Positions 16,335 to 24,953 of a DNA stretch of 64,000 bases are shown here, piece after piece (within the stretch, counting starts at the first letter, position 1; every line of letters begins with the position of its first letter). The notes under the pieces were generated by a model. The model had not been told where the DNA came from. It did no database searches and saw nothing but the letters and a program-made list of their open reading frames with translations. This DNA comes from CAKRJP01 sp963597615. Lineage in GTDB: Bacteria; Bacillota; Clostridia; Lachnospirales; Lachnospiraceae. Position numbers and translations under genes: made by a program. The stretch lies in NCBI GenBank assembly GCA_963597615.1, contig CAVBQS010000040.1, forward strand, positions 1 to 64,000, written 5' to 3'.

Positions 16335-18770
16335 TTATCCCATTGTAATCTCTACAGTATATTCGCCGCATCCTTCCAAGGGCCGTACCAGATTTCCGGC
16401 AACTTCCTTGCCGTTTACTAGCATCTTTTGGACGCCTTTTTCTACGCCATTTGGCTTCACGATATTGATGTGATAGTTAGCATCTCGGTAGGTTCGCTCC
16501 AAAGTGATCTCTTTTAGTTCATCTGGTAAGCAGGGATCGATGCGGAGGCCGTCGTAATCGGGTTGTATACCCAGTAGGTATTGGGATACGTTTACAAAGG
16601 TCCAGGCTGCAGTTCCTGTAAGCCAGCTGTTTTTTGCTTCTCCGTGCTTGGGGGCATCGGTACCGGCAATCATCTGAGAATATACATAAGGTTCTGTGCG
16701 GTGGATTTCGCTGATATCCTCGATATATGCAGGACAAGTTTTCTTGTAAATTTCAAAGGCTCTATTTCCTCGGCCAATTACTGCTTCTGCAATGGAAATC
16801 CATGGATTGTTGTGGCAGAAAATACCTGCATTCTCCTTATATCCCGGCGGGTAGGAAGAAATTTCCCCAAGATTCAGATGATAGGTCTGGTAAGCAGGCT
16901 GTTGCAGCATAATGCCATATTTGGTATCCAGGTGTTCCTTTACAGAATCCAGAGCTTCCTTTGCCTTTCCTTCTTTTACACCTACTCCTGCAAGCACGCA
17001 GAATCCTTGGGGTTCGATGAAGATTTTTCCTTCTTCATTTTCCTTAGAGCCTACTTTCTCTCCGGCAGCATCATAAGCCCGAAGGAACCACTTGCCATCC
17101 CAGCCGTCTTTTAGAATTGCCTGGTACATATCCTCTGATGCCTGATAAGCCCTGTCTGCTTCTTCTTTATTTCCTAAAATCTCGTTGATCTGTCCATATT
17201 CCCTTGCATATTTTACAAACATGCCTGCAATGAAAACAGACTCTGCCACAGGTCCCTCAGATGGCCCGGTGGTCTGGAAGGACTCTCCTGGTTCTTTGGA
17301 GAAACAGTTAAGGTTCAGGCAATCATTCCAATCGGCCCGGCCGATTAAAGGCAACTTGTGGGGGCCTAAATGGATTAGGGTGTATTCAAAAGAACGTTTT
17401 AAATGTTCCAAAAGAGGGGCTGCCTTTGATGGATCATTGTCAAAATCAACAGATTCTTCCAGAATGCCAAAGTCTCCGGTTTCTTTGGTGTAGGCACTAA
17501 CTGCCGCAATCAGCCACAGAGGGTCATCGTTAAATCCGCTGCCAATATCAAGATTTCCTCGTTTGGTCAGAGGCTGGTACTGGTGGTAGGCACTTCCGTC
17601 TTCCATCTGGGTAGCGGCAATATCAAGAATTCGTCCTCTGGCCCGTTCTGGAATTAGGTGGACGAAGCCAAGAAGGTCTTGGCAGGAGTCTCGAAATCCC
17701 ATGCCTCGGCCAGTTCCAGACTCAAAATAAGAGGCAGAACGGGACATGTTAAAAGTAACCATACACTGATACTGGTTCCAAATATTTACCATTCTAGAAA
17801 GTTTCTCATCTTGGCAAGAAAGGGTGTATCTAGACAGCAATTGCTCCCAGTAGCTGGCAAGGGAGGCTAGGACTTCCTCCACCTGCCCATTGGTTTGATA
17901 ACGGGACATAATACTGCGGGCAGGAGTCTTGTTGATGACGTTAGGAGCCTCCCATTTTTGATCTTCTGAATTTTCGGCATAGCCAAGAAGGAAGATTAAG
18001 CTTTTTTCCTCTCCTGGATTTAATTCCACTTCGATTCTGTGAGAACCGATAACGGCATCGCCACTGGCCATAGTTTGGTAGGAAGTAGAGTCTGTCACAG
18101 CCTTGGGTGCCTGAATAGATCCGTAGGCTCCAAGAAAATCATCTCGGCTGGTGTCAAAACCATCTACAGGCTGGTTGACACTGTAAAAGGCATAGTGGTT
18201 GCGGCGCTCTCTGTACTCGGTTTTGTGGTAGATCTCAGATCCTATTACTTCAACTTCCCCAAGACTTAAATTTCTCTGGAAGTTTGTAGAGTCATCCACT
18301 GCATTCCAGAAACAAAATTCTACATAGGAAGTCAGGGTCAGTTTATGAGTTTTGTAGTCCATATTTTTAAGCTTTAAATAGTTGACTTCGCAGGTCTCGT
18401 GAAGGGGGACAAAGGCAGTCAAATCAGCAACGATTCCATTTTTGGAAGAATGAAAACGGGTGTATCCAAGACCGTGATGGCACTCATAGGTATCCAAAGG
18501 AGTCTTAGATGGCTGCCATCCTGGATTCCAGATGGTTCCCCCATCATTGATAAAATAGTAGCGGCCGTTGGTGTCCGCCGGCACATTATTGTAGCGGTAA
18601 CGGGTAATGCGAAGAAGCTTCGCGTCCTTGTAAAAACTGTATCCTCCGGCAGTATTAGAAATCAGGGAAAAGAAATCTTCATTTCCAAGATAATTGATCC
18701 AGGGATTAGGGGTTCTAGGATCTGTGATTACGTATTCTTTGTTCTTGTCATCAAAAAATCCATATTTCAT
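16335..18770 (-). CDS. cbpA: Cellobiose phosphorylase (GH94)
   Basis: 811 residues, which I recall as the length of Clostridium thermocellum cellobiose phosphorylase, with near-continuous recognisable family sequence: ISNTAGGYSFYKDA, RITRYRYNNVP, HGLGYTRFHSS and KTEYRERRNHYAFYS. The catalytic acid is Asp483 in GRADWNDCLNL. It splits cellobiose with phosphate into glucose 1-phosphate and glucose, saving one ATP per disaccharide, in the cytoplasm. The gene is followed on the same strand, upstream, by the DUF624 gene, 33 bases away, so the order of transcription is DUF624 then cbpA. It lies back-to-back with the ABC importer operon and convergent with the GH3 gene. Very confident. Confidence 0.95.
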   Translation of the reverse strand: MKYGFFDDKNKEYVITDPRTPNPWINYLGNEDFFSLISNTAGGYSFYKDAKLLRITRYRYNNVPADTNGRYYFINDGGTIWNPGWQPSKTPLDTYECHHGLGYTRFHSSKNGIVADLTAFVPLHETCEVNYLKLKNMDYKTHKLTLTSYVEFCFWNAVDDSTNFQRNLSLGEVEVIGSEIYHKTEYRERRNHYAFYSVNQPVDGFDTSRDDFLGAYGSIQAPKAVTDSTSYQTMASGDAVIGSHRIEVELNPGEEKSLIFLLGYAENSEDQKWEAPNVINKTPARSIMSRYQTNGQVEEVLASLASYWEQLLSRYTLSCQDEKLSRMVNIWNQYQCMVTFNMSRSASYFESGTGRGMGFRDSCQDLLGFVHLIPERARGRILDIAATQMEDGSAYHQYQPLTKRGNLDIGSGFNDDPLWLIAAVSAYTKETGDFGILEESVDFDNDPSKAAPLLEHLKRSFEYTLIHLGPHKLPLIGRADWNDCLNLNCFSKEPGESFQTTGPSEGPVAESVFIAGMFVKYAREYGQINEILGNKEEADRAYQASEDMYQAILKDGWDGKWFLRAYDAAGEKVGSKENEEGKIFIEPQGFCVLAGVGVKEGKAKEALDSVKEHLDTKYGIMLQQPAYQTYHLNLGEISSYPPGYKENAGIFCHNNPWISIAEAVIGRGNRAFEIYKKTCPAYIEDISEIHRTEPYVYSQMIAGTDAPKHGEAKNSWLTGTAAWTFVNVSQYLLGIQPDYDGLRIDPCLPDELKEITLERTYRDANYHINIVKPNGVEKGVQKMLVNGKEVAGNLVRPLEGCGEYTVEITMG

Positions 18771-18803
18771 AGTGTAAAATCTCCTTATATTAATCGTCTA
18801 TTT

Positions 18804-19430
18804 CTATGCTTCCTGTACTTCGTTGGCTTCTTCATATTTGCTAAATACTTTAGTTAATGGAAAAGAAGTACAGTAAGCCAGAAAAGCAAAGCCAAAAATA
18901 ACCAGAAAAACACGGATTATAGGGCTTACATAGGCCAGGGTAAATCCTATGAGGGTGATCAAGAGAAGAAAAAAAGTCTGCATAGGATTTGCCAAAGCAA
19001 TCAGCAAAGAATTTTTTACTGTCTGTTTTAGGCTGTTTTCAAATCTTGCACTTAGAGCAAATACATATAAGAGGGAAATGACGTAAAGTAATGTACAGCA
19101 TGCAATTACGATTAGAAAGGCAGTGCCCAGGCCTGTTTTGATCTGGGCCCAAAAGGCCAGGTTATACAGCAGGATTGCTCCTACCAGGGCATACAAAACA
19201 AACAGTAAAAAAGAACGTTTGAAATTTTCTTTTAGAGCAAACAAGTAAGAATGAACGATGTAGCCCTGCTCATTTCTTGCTTCCCGCAGGGTGACGGTAT
19301 AGAGAGCGCTGATGGCCGGACCAATGGTCACAAGAGGGATGCAAGTGATCAGAAAAAGAATGTTTAAGATCACAAAATCAGAAAAAATTCCCAGAAATTG
19401 AAAAAGGGGGCCTTCGGTGTTGAATTTCAT
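18804..19430 (-). CDS. YesL family membrane protein (DUF624)
   Basis: 208 residues with about five membrane segments and the DUF624 opening GPLFQFLGIFSDFVILNILFLITCIPLVTIG pattern (only the first part is diagnostic). YesL-like proteins are repeatedly found with LplB/YtcP/LplA-type sugar importers and YesM/YesN sensors, exactly the company here, but their function is unknown. GAAGGAGA precedes the ATG. It probably heads a two-gene transcript with cbpA and is divergent from the permease operon. Confidence 0.85.
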   Translation of the reverse strand: MKFNTEGPLFQFLGIFSDFVILNILFLITCIPLVTIGPAISALYTVTLREARNEQGYIVHSYLFALKENFKRSFLLFVLYALVGAILLYNLAFWAQIKTGLGTAFLIVIACCTLLYVISLLYVFALSARFENSLKQTVKNSLLIALANPMQTFFLLLITLIGFTLAYVSPIIRVFLVIFGFAFLAYCTSFPLTKVFSKYEEANEVQEA

Positions 19431-19694
19431 AACTCTTCTCCTTCCATAAAGAAAATAAAAACATTTTTCTTAGCATATGCTTATCTTATGGAGGAATTAG
19501 GCAAAAAACTACAGATAAAAATAGAGGTAAAATACCTTAAAAAATAGATTTTAAGGGGGTCTATCTGAAAAAGACAAAATTTTTCCTATAGTTAGCCTCT
19601 GATTTGGTCGGTATCTTCTTAATAGAAGAGAATGCTACAATGAGCAGGAATTAAAGAGAAGCTGCAGCACAATTTAAAAGAAGGAGAGAGTACA
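19431..19694. promoter_or_regulatory. Divergent control region for DUF624-cbpA and the ABC importer
   Basis: A 264-base AT-rich gap between divergent operons. On the plus strand TGCTACAAT at 19633-19641 is an extended -10-like element about 60 bases before the first permease gene, with no good -35. That fits a promoter that needs an activator, plausibly the YesN-type regulator encoded nearby. No palindrome strong enough to call an operator. Confidence 0.45.
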
Positions 19695-20636
19695 ATGAAA
19701 AAACAAGCGGTAAGCAAAACAAATCAAAGTGCAGCCAAGGTTGCCAGAAGCCGCAGATTGTTCTACTGTCTAATACCCTTTATCATTTTATGTTTCCTGT
19801 TTTCTTATTTCCCTCTTCATGGATGGATTTATTCCTTCTATGATTACAAACCGCCCCTTGACCTGTCTCAGTGTGAGTTTGTAGGTCTGAAGTGGTTTAA
19901 GACCTTATTTGCAAATAAGACCCAGGTTGCGCAGATGATTCAGGTAATGAAAAATACCTTTGCCATGAGTTTGCTGGGAATTGCAACATCTATTTTGCCG
20001 GCAGCATTTGCTATTTTTCTAAATGAGATCAAAAGTAAGTGGTTCAAGAATCTGGTACAGACCCTGACTACCCTGCCAAACTTCATCAGCTGGGTTTTGG
20101 TTTATTCCGTAGCCTTCAGCTTATTTACAGACAGTGGTATGGTGAATACAGTTCTGCAGAATATGGGAATCATTACAAGCCCCATTAAATTCTTGGACAG
20201 TGATGCCCATACGTATTTGTGGATGACCTTATGGAGTATGTGGAAAGGCCTTGGATGGGGAGCAATCATGTATCTGGCGGCCATTGCCGGAATTGATCAG
20301 GAACTTTATGAGGCGGCTAAAGTAGATGGTGCAAACCGTTTCCAGGTAATCAAAAACATTACAGTACCGGCCCTGGCCCCTACATTTTTTGTATTGTTAA
20401 TGATGTCCGTAGCAAACTTCCTAAACAATGGTATGGACCAGTACTATGTATTCCAGAACGCATTTAATAAAGAACATATTCAGGTACTTGACCTGTATGT
20501 TTATAACATTGGTATGACTGGAAGCAGTTTATCCCTAGCAACTGCCATCAGTATGTTAAAGAGTGTGGTCAGTGTTACCTTGCTTATGATCGTAAACTTC
20601 GTATCCAAGAAAACACGTGGAGCATCTATTATTTAA
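19695..20636 (+). CDS. lplB: Sugar ABC transporter permease (LplB type)
   Basis: 313 residues, six predicted membrane segments, and the binding-protein-dependent permease EAA loop near residues 205-225 (YEAAKVDGANRFQVIKNITVPAL). The N-terminal segment LIPFIILCFLFSYFPLHGWIYSFYDY and the following GLKWF are typical of the LplB/YtcP oligosaccharide importer subfamily (MalF-like subunit). It pairs with the next gene to form the membrane channel; the substrate-binding protein is third in the operon. No ATPase gene is present, so a shared MsmK-like ATPase elsewhere probably powers it, which is usual for this subfamily. Confidence 0.92.
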   Translation: MKKQAVSKTNQSAAKVARSRRLFYCLIPFIILCFLFSYFPLHGWIYSFYDYKPPLDLSQCEFVGLKWFKTLFANKTQVAQMIQVMKNTFAMSLLGIATSILPAAFAIFLNEIKSKWFKNLVQTLTTLPNFISWVLVYSVAFSLFTDSGMVNTVLQNMGIITSPIKFLDSDAHTYLWMTLWSMWKGLGWGAIMYLAAIAGIDQELYEAAKVDGANRFQVIKNITVPALAPTFFVLLMMSVANFLNNGMDQYYVFQNAFNKEHIQVLDLYVYNIGMTGSSLSLATAISMLKSVVSVTLLMIVNFVSKKTRGASII

Positions 20637-20652
20637 GGAAGGAGGAAAAGAA

Positions 20653-21570
20653 GTGGAAGCCGTAGTAAAAAAGCATCATAAAAAAATGAAAAGCGGGGAC
20701 ATTGCATTTAGTATTGTCAACTATCTGGTGTTTATTATCATTACAGTGATCTGTGCCTATCCTTTTTACTATATGATCATAAACACCCTCAGTAATAACG
20801 AATTAAGTGCCAATGGAGCCATTAATTTCCTTCCTCAGGGGATACATCTTGGAAACTATATTCAAGTCTTATCCTTAGATGGACTTCCCAGGGCAGCACT
20901 GATTTCTGTGGCCAGAACTGTGATCGGTACAGTTTGTGCCGTAATGGCATCAGCCTTTTTGGGATTCCTTTTTACCCAGGAAGAACTTTGGCACAGAAAA
21001 TTATGGTATCGGTTTTTCGTAATTACCATGTACTTTAATGCAGGTATGATTCCTATGTTTATTACCATGCGAACCCTGCATCTGACCAATACCTTCTGGG
21101 TATACATTTTGCCGGCCATAGTACAGCCCTTTAGTATTATTATGGTGAAGACCTATATTGAATCTATGCCCAAATCTCTTCAGGAAGCTGCAGAGATTGA
21201 CGGGGCAGGGATTCTCACCATCTTCTGGAAGATTATCCTTCCTACAGCCAAGCCAATTCTTGCTACCGTAGCGATTTGGGCAGCTGTTGCACAGTGGAAT
21301 TCCTTCCAGGATACATTGATCTATATTACAGATCAGAAGCTTTATTCTTTACAGTATCTGTTGTACACTTATATCAATCAGGCAAGTTCCCTGGCAGCCA
21401 TGGTTCGAAACTCAGGAACAGTTTCAGCAGCCATGATGGCATCACAGCAGACACCAACTTCAATACGAATGACAGTTTCTGTTATTGTAGTATTACCGAT
21501 TTTGTTTGTATATCCGATTTTCCAGAGATTCTTTGTATCTGGTATCATGATCGGTTCTGTAAAAGGTTAA
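20653..21570 (+). CDS. ytcP: Sugar ABC transporter permease (YtcP type)
   Basis: The MalG-like partner permease: six membrane segments and the EAA loop LQEAAEIDGAGILTIFWKIILP. I chose the GTG at 20653, giving 305 residues, because AAGGAGG at 20639-20645 lies seven bases before it. An ATG at 20617 would overlap the preceding gene and has no ribosome site. The conserved carboxy-terminal QRFFVSGIMIGSVKG is the signature end of YtcP-like permeases. Co-transcribed with the permease upstream (16-base gap) and the binding protein downstream (13-base gap). Confidence 0.92.
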   Translation: MEAVVKKHHKKMKSGDIAFSIVNYLVFIIITVICAYPFYYMIINTLSNNELSANGAINFLPQGIHLGNYIQVLSLDGLPRAALISVARTVIGTVCAVMASAFLGFLFTQEELWHRKLWYRFFVITMYFNAGMIPMFITMRTLHLTNTFWVYILPAIVQPFSIIMVKTYIESMPKSLQEAAEIDGAGILTIFWKIILPTAKPILATVAIWAAVAQWNSFQDTLIYITDQKLYSLQYLLYTYINQASSLAAMVRNSGTVSAAMMASQQTPTSIRMTVSVIVVLPILFVYPIFQRFFVSGIMIGSVKG

Positions 21571-21583
21571 GGAGGAAAATTTG

Positions 21584-23347
21584 ATGAAAAAGAAAGTAAT
21601 AGGTATTTTGCTGTCTACGGTACTTGCAGCATCCGCGATTCTTACGGGATGTGGCGGAAGTGACAGCAGTGAATCTGCCAGTTCAGACGATCTTCTGACA
21701 GTAGATGTATATGACGATCAGGCCAACTATCAGGGAATTCAGTCTGGATGGTTTGCAAAAATCGTGAAAGACAAATTCAATATTGAATTAAATGTTATTG
21801 CACCCAACGTAGCAGGTGGTGGAGATACCCTCTTCCAAACAAGATCTGCAGCAGGAAATCTGGGAGATATTATTATTTCCAATACAGAAAATGGTCGTCT
21901 AAAAGACATGGTAACAGCTGGACTTTTGATGGATATGACGGATTTTTTGAAAGATAAAGATGTAATGAAAAACTATGGTGATGCCATCGAAAAGGCCAAT
22001 GAGAATGCAGGACAGGACGGAGTATGGTGCATTCCAAGTGAAATCTCCAGCCAGTCACCGGAAGTTTCAGCAGATGGTATTGAACCTTTGGTTGCTCCTT
22101 ACATGAGATGGGACGGATATGAAGCCATTGGTTGTCCGGAAATCAAAACTCTAGAAGACTGGATCCCGGTTATGAAACAGCTTCAGGAGCAGATTCCAGA
22201 AAGTGATTCCGGTAAAAAGACCTATGCTTTGTCACTCTTTAAAGACTGGGACGGAAGCTCTATGGTAGCTGCAAAGAACTTCTGCTCCCTCTATGGATAC
22301 AATGACACCGGTACAGGTTTCGTTTTGGCAAAAGCAGACGGAAGTGATTTTCAGGATATTACAGACAGTGACGGAATCTATGTAAGAGCTTTAAAATTCC
22401 TCTTCGAGGCAAATCAGGAAGGCTTAATTGACCCAGAGTCAACTACTCAAAGTTATGATATTCTTTCTGATAAATACCGTGATGGACAAATTCTTACTTC
22501 ACTTTGGTCTTATCAGGGACAGGCTTACTACAATACAACTGAGCACAAGGAAGCTGGAAAGGGCTTTATGCCAGGCTTTATCGAAGATTCTTCACCGTAT
22601 ACCGCGGGATGTTATTCAGAAGGTAATGCAAAAGTTGTAATCTGCATCGGAAGCCAGGCAAAAGAGCCGGAAAGAATTGCTGAATTTATCGATTGGCTCT
22701 ACTCACCGGAAGGAGTAGAATGCGCAGGACAGTCCAATGGTGCAGCCGGTCCAGAGGGACTTACCTGGGAGATGGATGGAGACAAGGCAGTTCTGACTGA
22801 CTTTGGTGAGAAAGCACTTCCAAGTAATGATGTAACTGTATCTGATGAATGGGGCGGTGGTTCTTGGAAGGATGGTGTATGTGCATTAAACTTCAAGACC
22901 GTAGCACTTGTTGATACAGATCCGAATACCAACGAGCCTTACATGGAGACTATGTGGTCCTCTGTTTTGGAGAAGAACAATACATCCTTGGATACTAGCT
23001 GGAAAGATTGGGCAGGTGGAGCAGAAACTACTATTGAATATCTGGAAAATAAAGGTGCCCTTTCAGTATCTCCTGGTATCTCCTATACACAGCCAGAGGA
23101 ATCTTCTGATATTACAACCTTAAGAAACCAGTGTAAGACAACTATCGTAGATAGTTCTTGGCAGATGGTATTTGCATCAGATGAAGCGGAATTCAATGAA
23201 ATTCTTAAAAACATGCAGGATACAGTCAAGGGACTTGGATACGAAGAAGTTCTAAAGGTTGATATGCAGAATGCAAAAGATCAGGCAGCAGCAAAAAGAC
23301 AGGCTGTAGAAGATTACAATAGCTCCAATTCTCAGGACGGAGAATAA
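21584..23347 (+). CDS. Oligosaccharide-binding lipoprotein (LplA type)
   Basis: 587 residues starting with a lipoprotein signal peptide: MKKK, a hydrophobic core, and lipobox LTGC with Cys23 as the lipid attachment site, followed by a Ser/Asp-rich linker. The mature part is a large extracellular solute-binding protein of the family that works with LplB/YtcP permeases. It captures an oligosaccharide outside the membrane and hands it to the channel encoded upstream. I chose ATG 21584, five bases after GGAGGAAA, rather than TTG 21581. Ligand unknown; the neighbouring enzymes suggest beta-linked glucan or xyloglucan fragments. Confidence 0.92.
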   Translation: MKKKVIGILLSTVLAASAILTGCGGSDSSESASSDDLLTVDVYDDQANYQGIQSGWFAKIVKDKFNIELNVIAPNVAGGGDTLFQTRSAAGNLGDIIISNTENGRLKDMVTAGLLMDMTDFLKDKDVMKNYGDAIEKANENAGQDGVWCIPSEISSQSPEVSADGIEPLVAPYMRWDGYEAIGCPEIKTLEDWIPVMKQLQEQIPESDSGKKTYALSLFKDWDGSSMVAAKNFCSLYGYNDTGTGFVLAKADGSDFQDITDSDGIYVRALKFLFEANQEGLIDPESTTQSYDILSDKYRDGQILTSLWSYQGQAYYNTTEHKEAGKGFMPGFIEDSSPYTAGCYSEGNAKVVICIGSQAKEPERIAEFIDWLYSPEGVECAGQSNGAAGPEGLTWEMDGDKAVLTDFGEKALPSNDVTVSDEWGGGSWKDGVCALNFKTVALVDTDPNTNEPYMETMWSSVLEKNNTSLDTSWKDWAGGAETTIEYLENKGALSVSPGISYTQPEESSDITTLRNQCKTTIVDSSWQMVFASDEAEFNEILKNMQDTVKGLGYEEVLKVDMQNAKDQAAAKRQAVEDYNSSNSQDGE

Positions 23348-23365
23348 TAAGTAATTGATAAAAAA

Positions 23366-23402
23366 GAAAATGACTGGGGAAGAATTCCTCAGTCATTTTT
23401 AT
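23366..23402 (+). terminator. Rho-independent terminator of the ABC importer operon
   Basis: AATGACTG/CAGTCATT stem with an inner GGAA/TTCC pair and T5, 18 bases after the stop. It lies between convergent operons, and the complementary AAAATGACTG side carries A residues, so it may serve both directions. Confidence 0.8.
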
Positions 23403-23403
23403 A

Positions 23404-24951
23404 TTAGTGATTGTTACCGGTCCGGCTCTTTCGATATTCCGCAGGACTCATGCCGGTATATTTATTAAATTTCTTATGAAAATAATCAACATTTGAGTAG
23501 CCCACTCTTTGGGCAATCTCGTAGACCTTGTAGTCATACTCTTCCAAGAGTTTTTTGGAATTTTCAATTCGGATTTCATCCACATAAGAATTGAAATTTT
23601 TCCCTGTTGTTTTGCTGAAAACCTTTCCCAGATAGGAGCTATTGTAGCCAAAAAGTTCCGCAATAGACCCAAGTTTTAGGTTCTTTTGATAATTGTGATG
23701 AATGTAATTTAAAATTCCGTCCATAACGCTTTCCCGGCTTGGAGAGTCGATGGCATTCATGTACATTTCAAACTGCACAGTAAAAAACTGTAAAATCTCA
23801 TACAGATAATATTGTTCTTCAATGCCGCTGATAATGGCTGCATTATTGGGAAGAGGCAGGTCTGCAAGGCCATAGGTGTGGGTAATAATGGACTTTACCT
23901 GAATCATAATATCAGCAAGATAGTGTTTTAAGACGGCTACCTCTGCGTTGGTAAAGTATAGTTCATTTTTTAGTTCATCCAAAACTTCCATCAACATATG
24001 AAGGTTTCCTGACTGAATATAATTGGCAATTCGTTCAGAATAGCTATCCTGCAATAGGCTTGTTTTTGGCCTGGATTCATTGTTTTCAGGAAGTTCAAGG
24101 AAGCCTAGAACATGCTGGTTGGGACTGCAAAAAAATCTTCGTTTCATAAGTTCCGAAGCCTCTTCAAAGGAAGCATAAATTTGGTCCACCCGATATACCG
24201 GATGTCCATAAGTAAGAAATAGAGAATCCAGGGGAGATCCTTTTTGGGGTTGCCCAAAGTAGCGGTCTAAAAGTTCCTGAAAACGATTTAGGGCAAAATT
24301 TCCTTTCAACAAAATGACATTCCGATTATCCAGGCGAATATCATCCAGAGAATTATGGTCTTTGTTGACCAGCCGGAGAATATCGGCAAAATTCCAGGTG
24401 GTCTGGAAGGATTCCTGATTATAGTTGGTGTAGATAATTACCTGGTAAATAGAAGCTTCCAAAGCAATATCGTGATAGTCAAGATAGGTGTCGTCGATCT
24501 TATTTAGGAGAATATCCTTCAGTATAGAGTCTCTGGCTTTGGACCGATATTCTACCAGTTTTTTTTCGGTAGTCTGCTCCTCAGTGAGGGAGTTTTTTGC
24601 TTCCAAAACAGCTTTTTCCAGTTCTTCTTCTTCGATAGGTTTGGTAAGATAGGAACTAACCCCATATTTGATGGCTTCCTGGGCATAGGAAAAATCAGAG
24701 TAGCCACTGAGAATAATAAACTTTCCCTGAAAACCTTTCTCTTTTGCCTGTCTAATGACTTCTAAGCCGGAAAGCTTGGGCATGCGAATATCCATAAGAA
24801 CCACGTCAGGCCGAGAAACCAAAATCTGTGCCAAAGTATCTGCCCCATTTTTCCCTTCCCCGCATATATAAAATCCAAGCTCAGACCAATCCAGAATATA
24901 ACGCAGTCCTTCTCGGACATCTTGTTCATCATCTGCTATAAATAATTTCAT
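23404..24951 (-). CDS. yesN: Response regulator, YesN type (REC + AraC HTH)
   Basis: 515 residues: receiver domain with acidic pocket D7-D8 and phosphoacceptor Asp54 in VLMDIRMPKLSG, a long helical middle region (about 130-400), and a C-terminal AraC HTH with LFGYNSSYLGKVFSKTTGK and AQRVGYSNVDYFHKKFNKYTGMSPAEYRK. I chose the ATG at 24951 because GGAGACC lies eight bases upstream; an upstream in-frame start would lie inside the kinase gene. The kinase stop is two bases before this start, so the pair is one operon. It probably activates the importer and cbpA operons nearby when the kinase senses the sugar (inference from context). Confidence 0.93.
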   Translation of the reverse strand: MKLFIADDEQDVREGLRYILDWSELGFYICGEGKNGADTLAQILVSRPDVVLMDIRMPKLSGLEVIRQAKEKGFQGKFIILSGYSDFSYAQEAIKYGVSSYLTKPIEEEELEKAVLEAKNSLTEEQTTEKKLVEYRSKARDSILKDILLNKIDDTYLDYHDIALEASIYQVIIYTNYNQESFQTTWNFADILRLVNKDHNSLDDIRLDNRNVILLKGNFALNRFQELLDRYFGQPQKGSPLDSLFLTYGHPVYRVDQIYASFEEASELMKRRFFCSPNQHVLGFLELPENNESRPKTSLLQDSYSERIANYIQSGNLHMLMEVLDELKNELYFTNAEVAVLKHYLADIMIQVKSIITHTYGLADLPLPNNAAIISGIEEQYYLYEILQFFTVQFEMYMNAIDSPSRESVMDGILNYIHHNYQKNLKLGSIAELFGYNSSYLGKVFSKTTGKNFNSYVDEIRIENSKKLLEEYDYKVYEIAQRVGYSNVDYFHKKFNKYTGMSPAEYRKSRTGNNH

Positions 24952-24953
24952 TT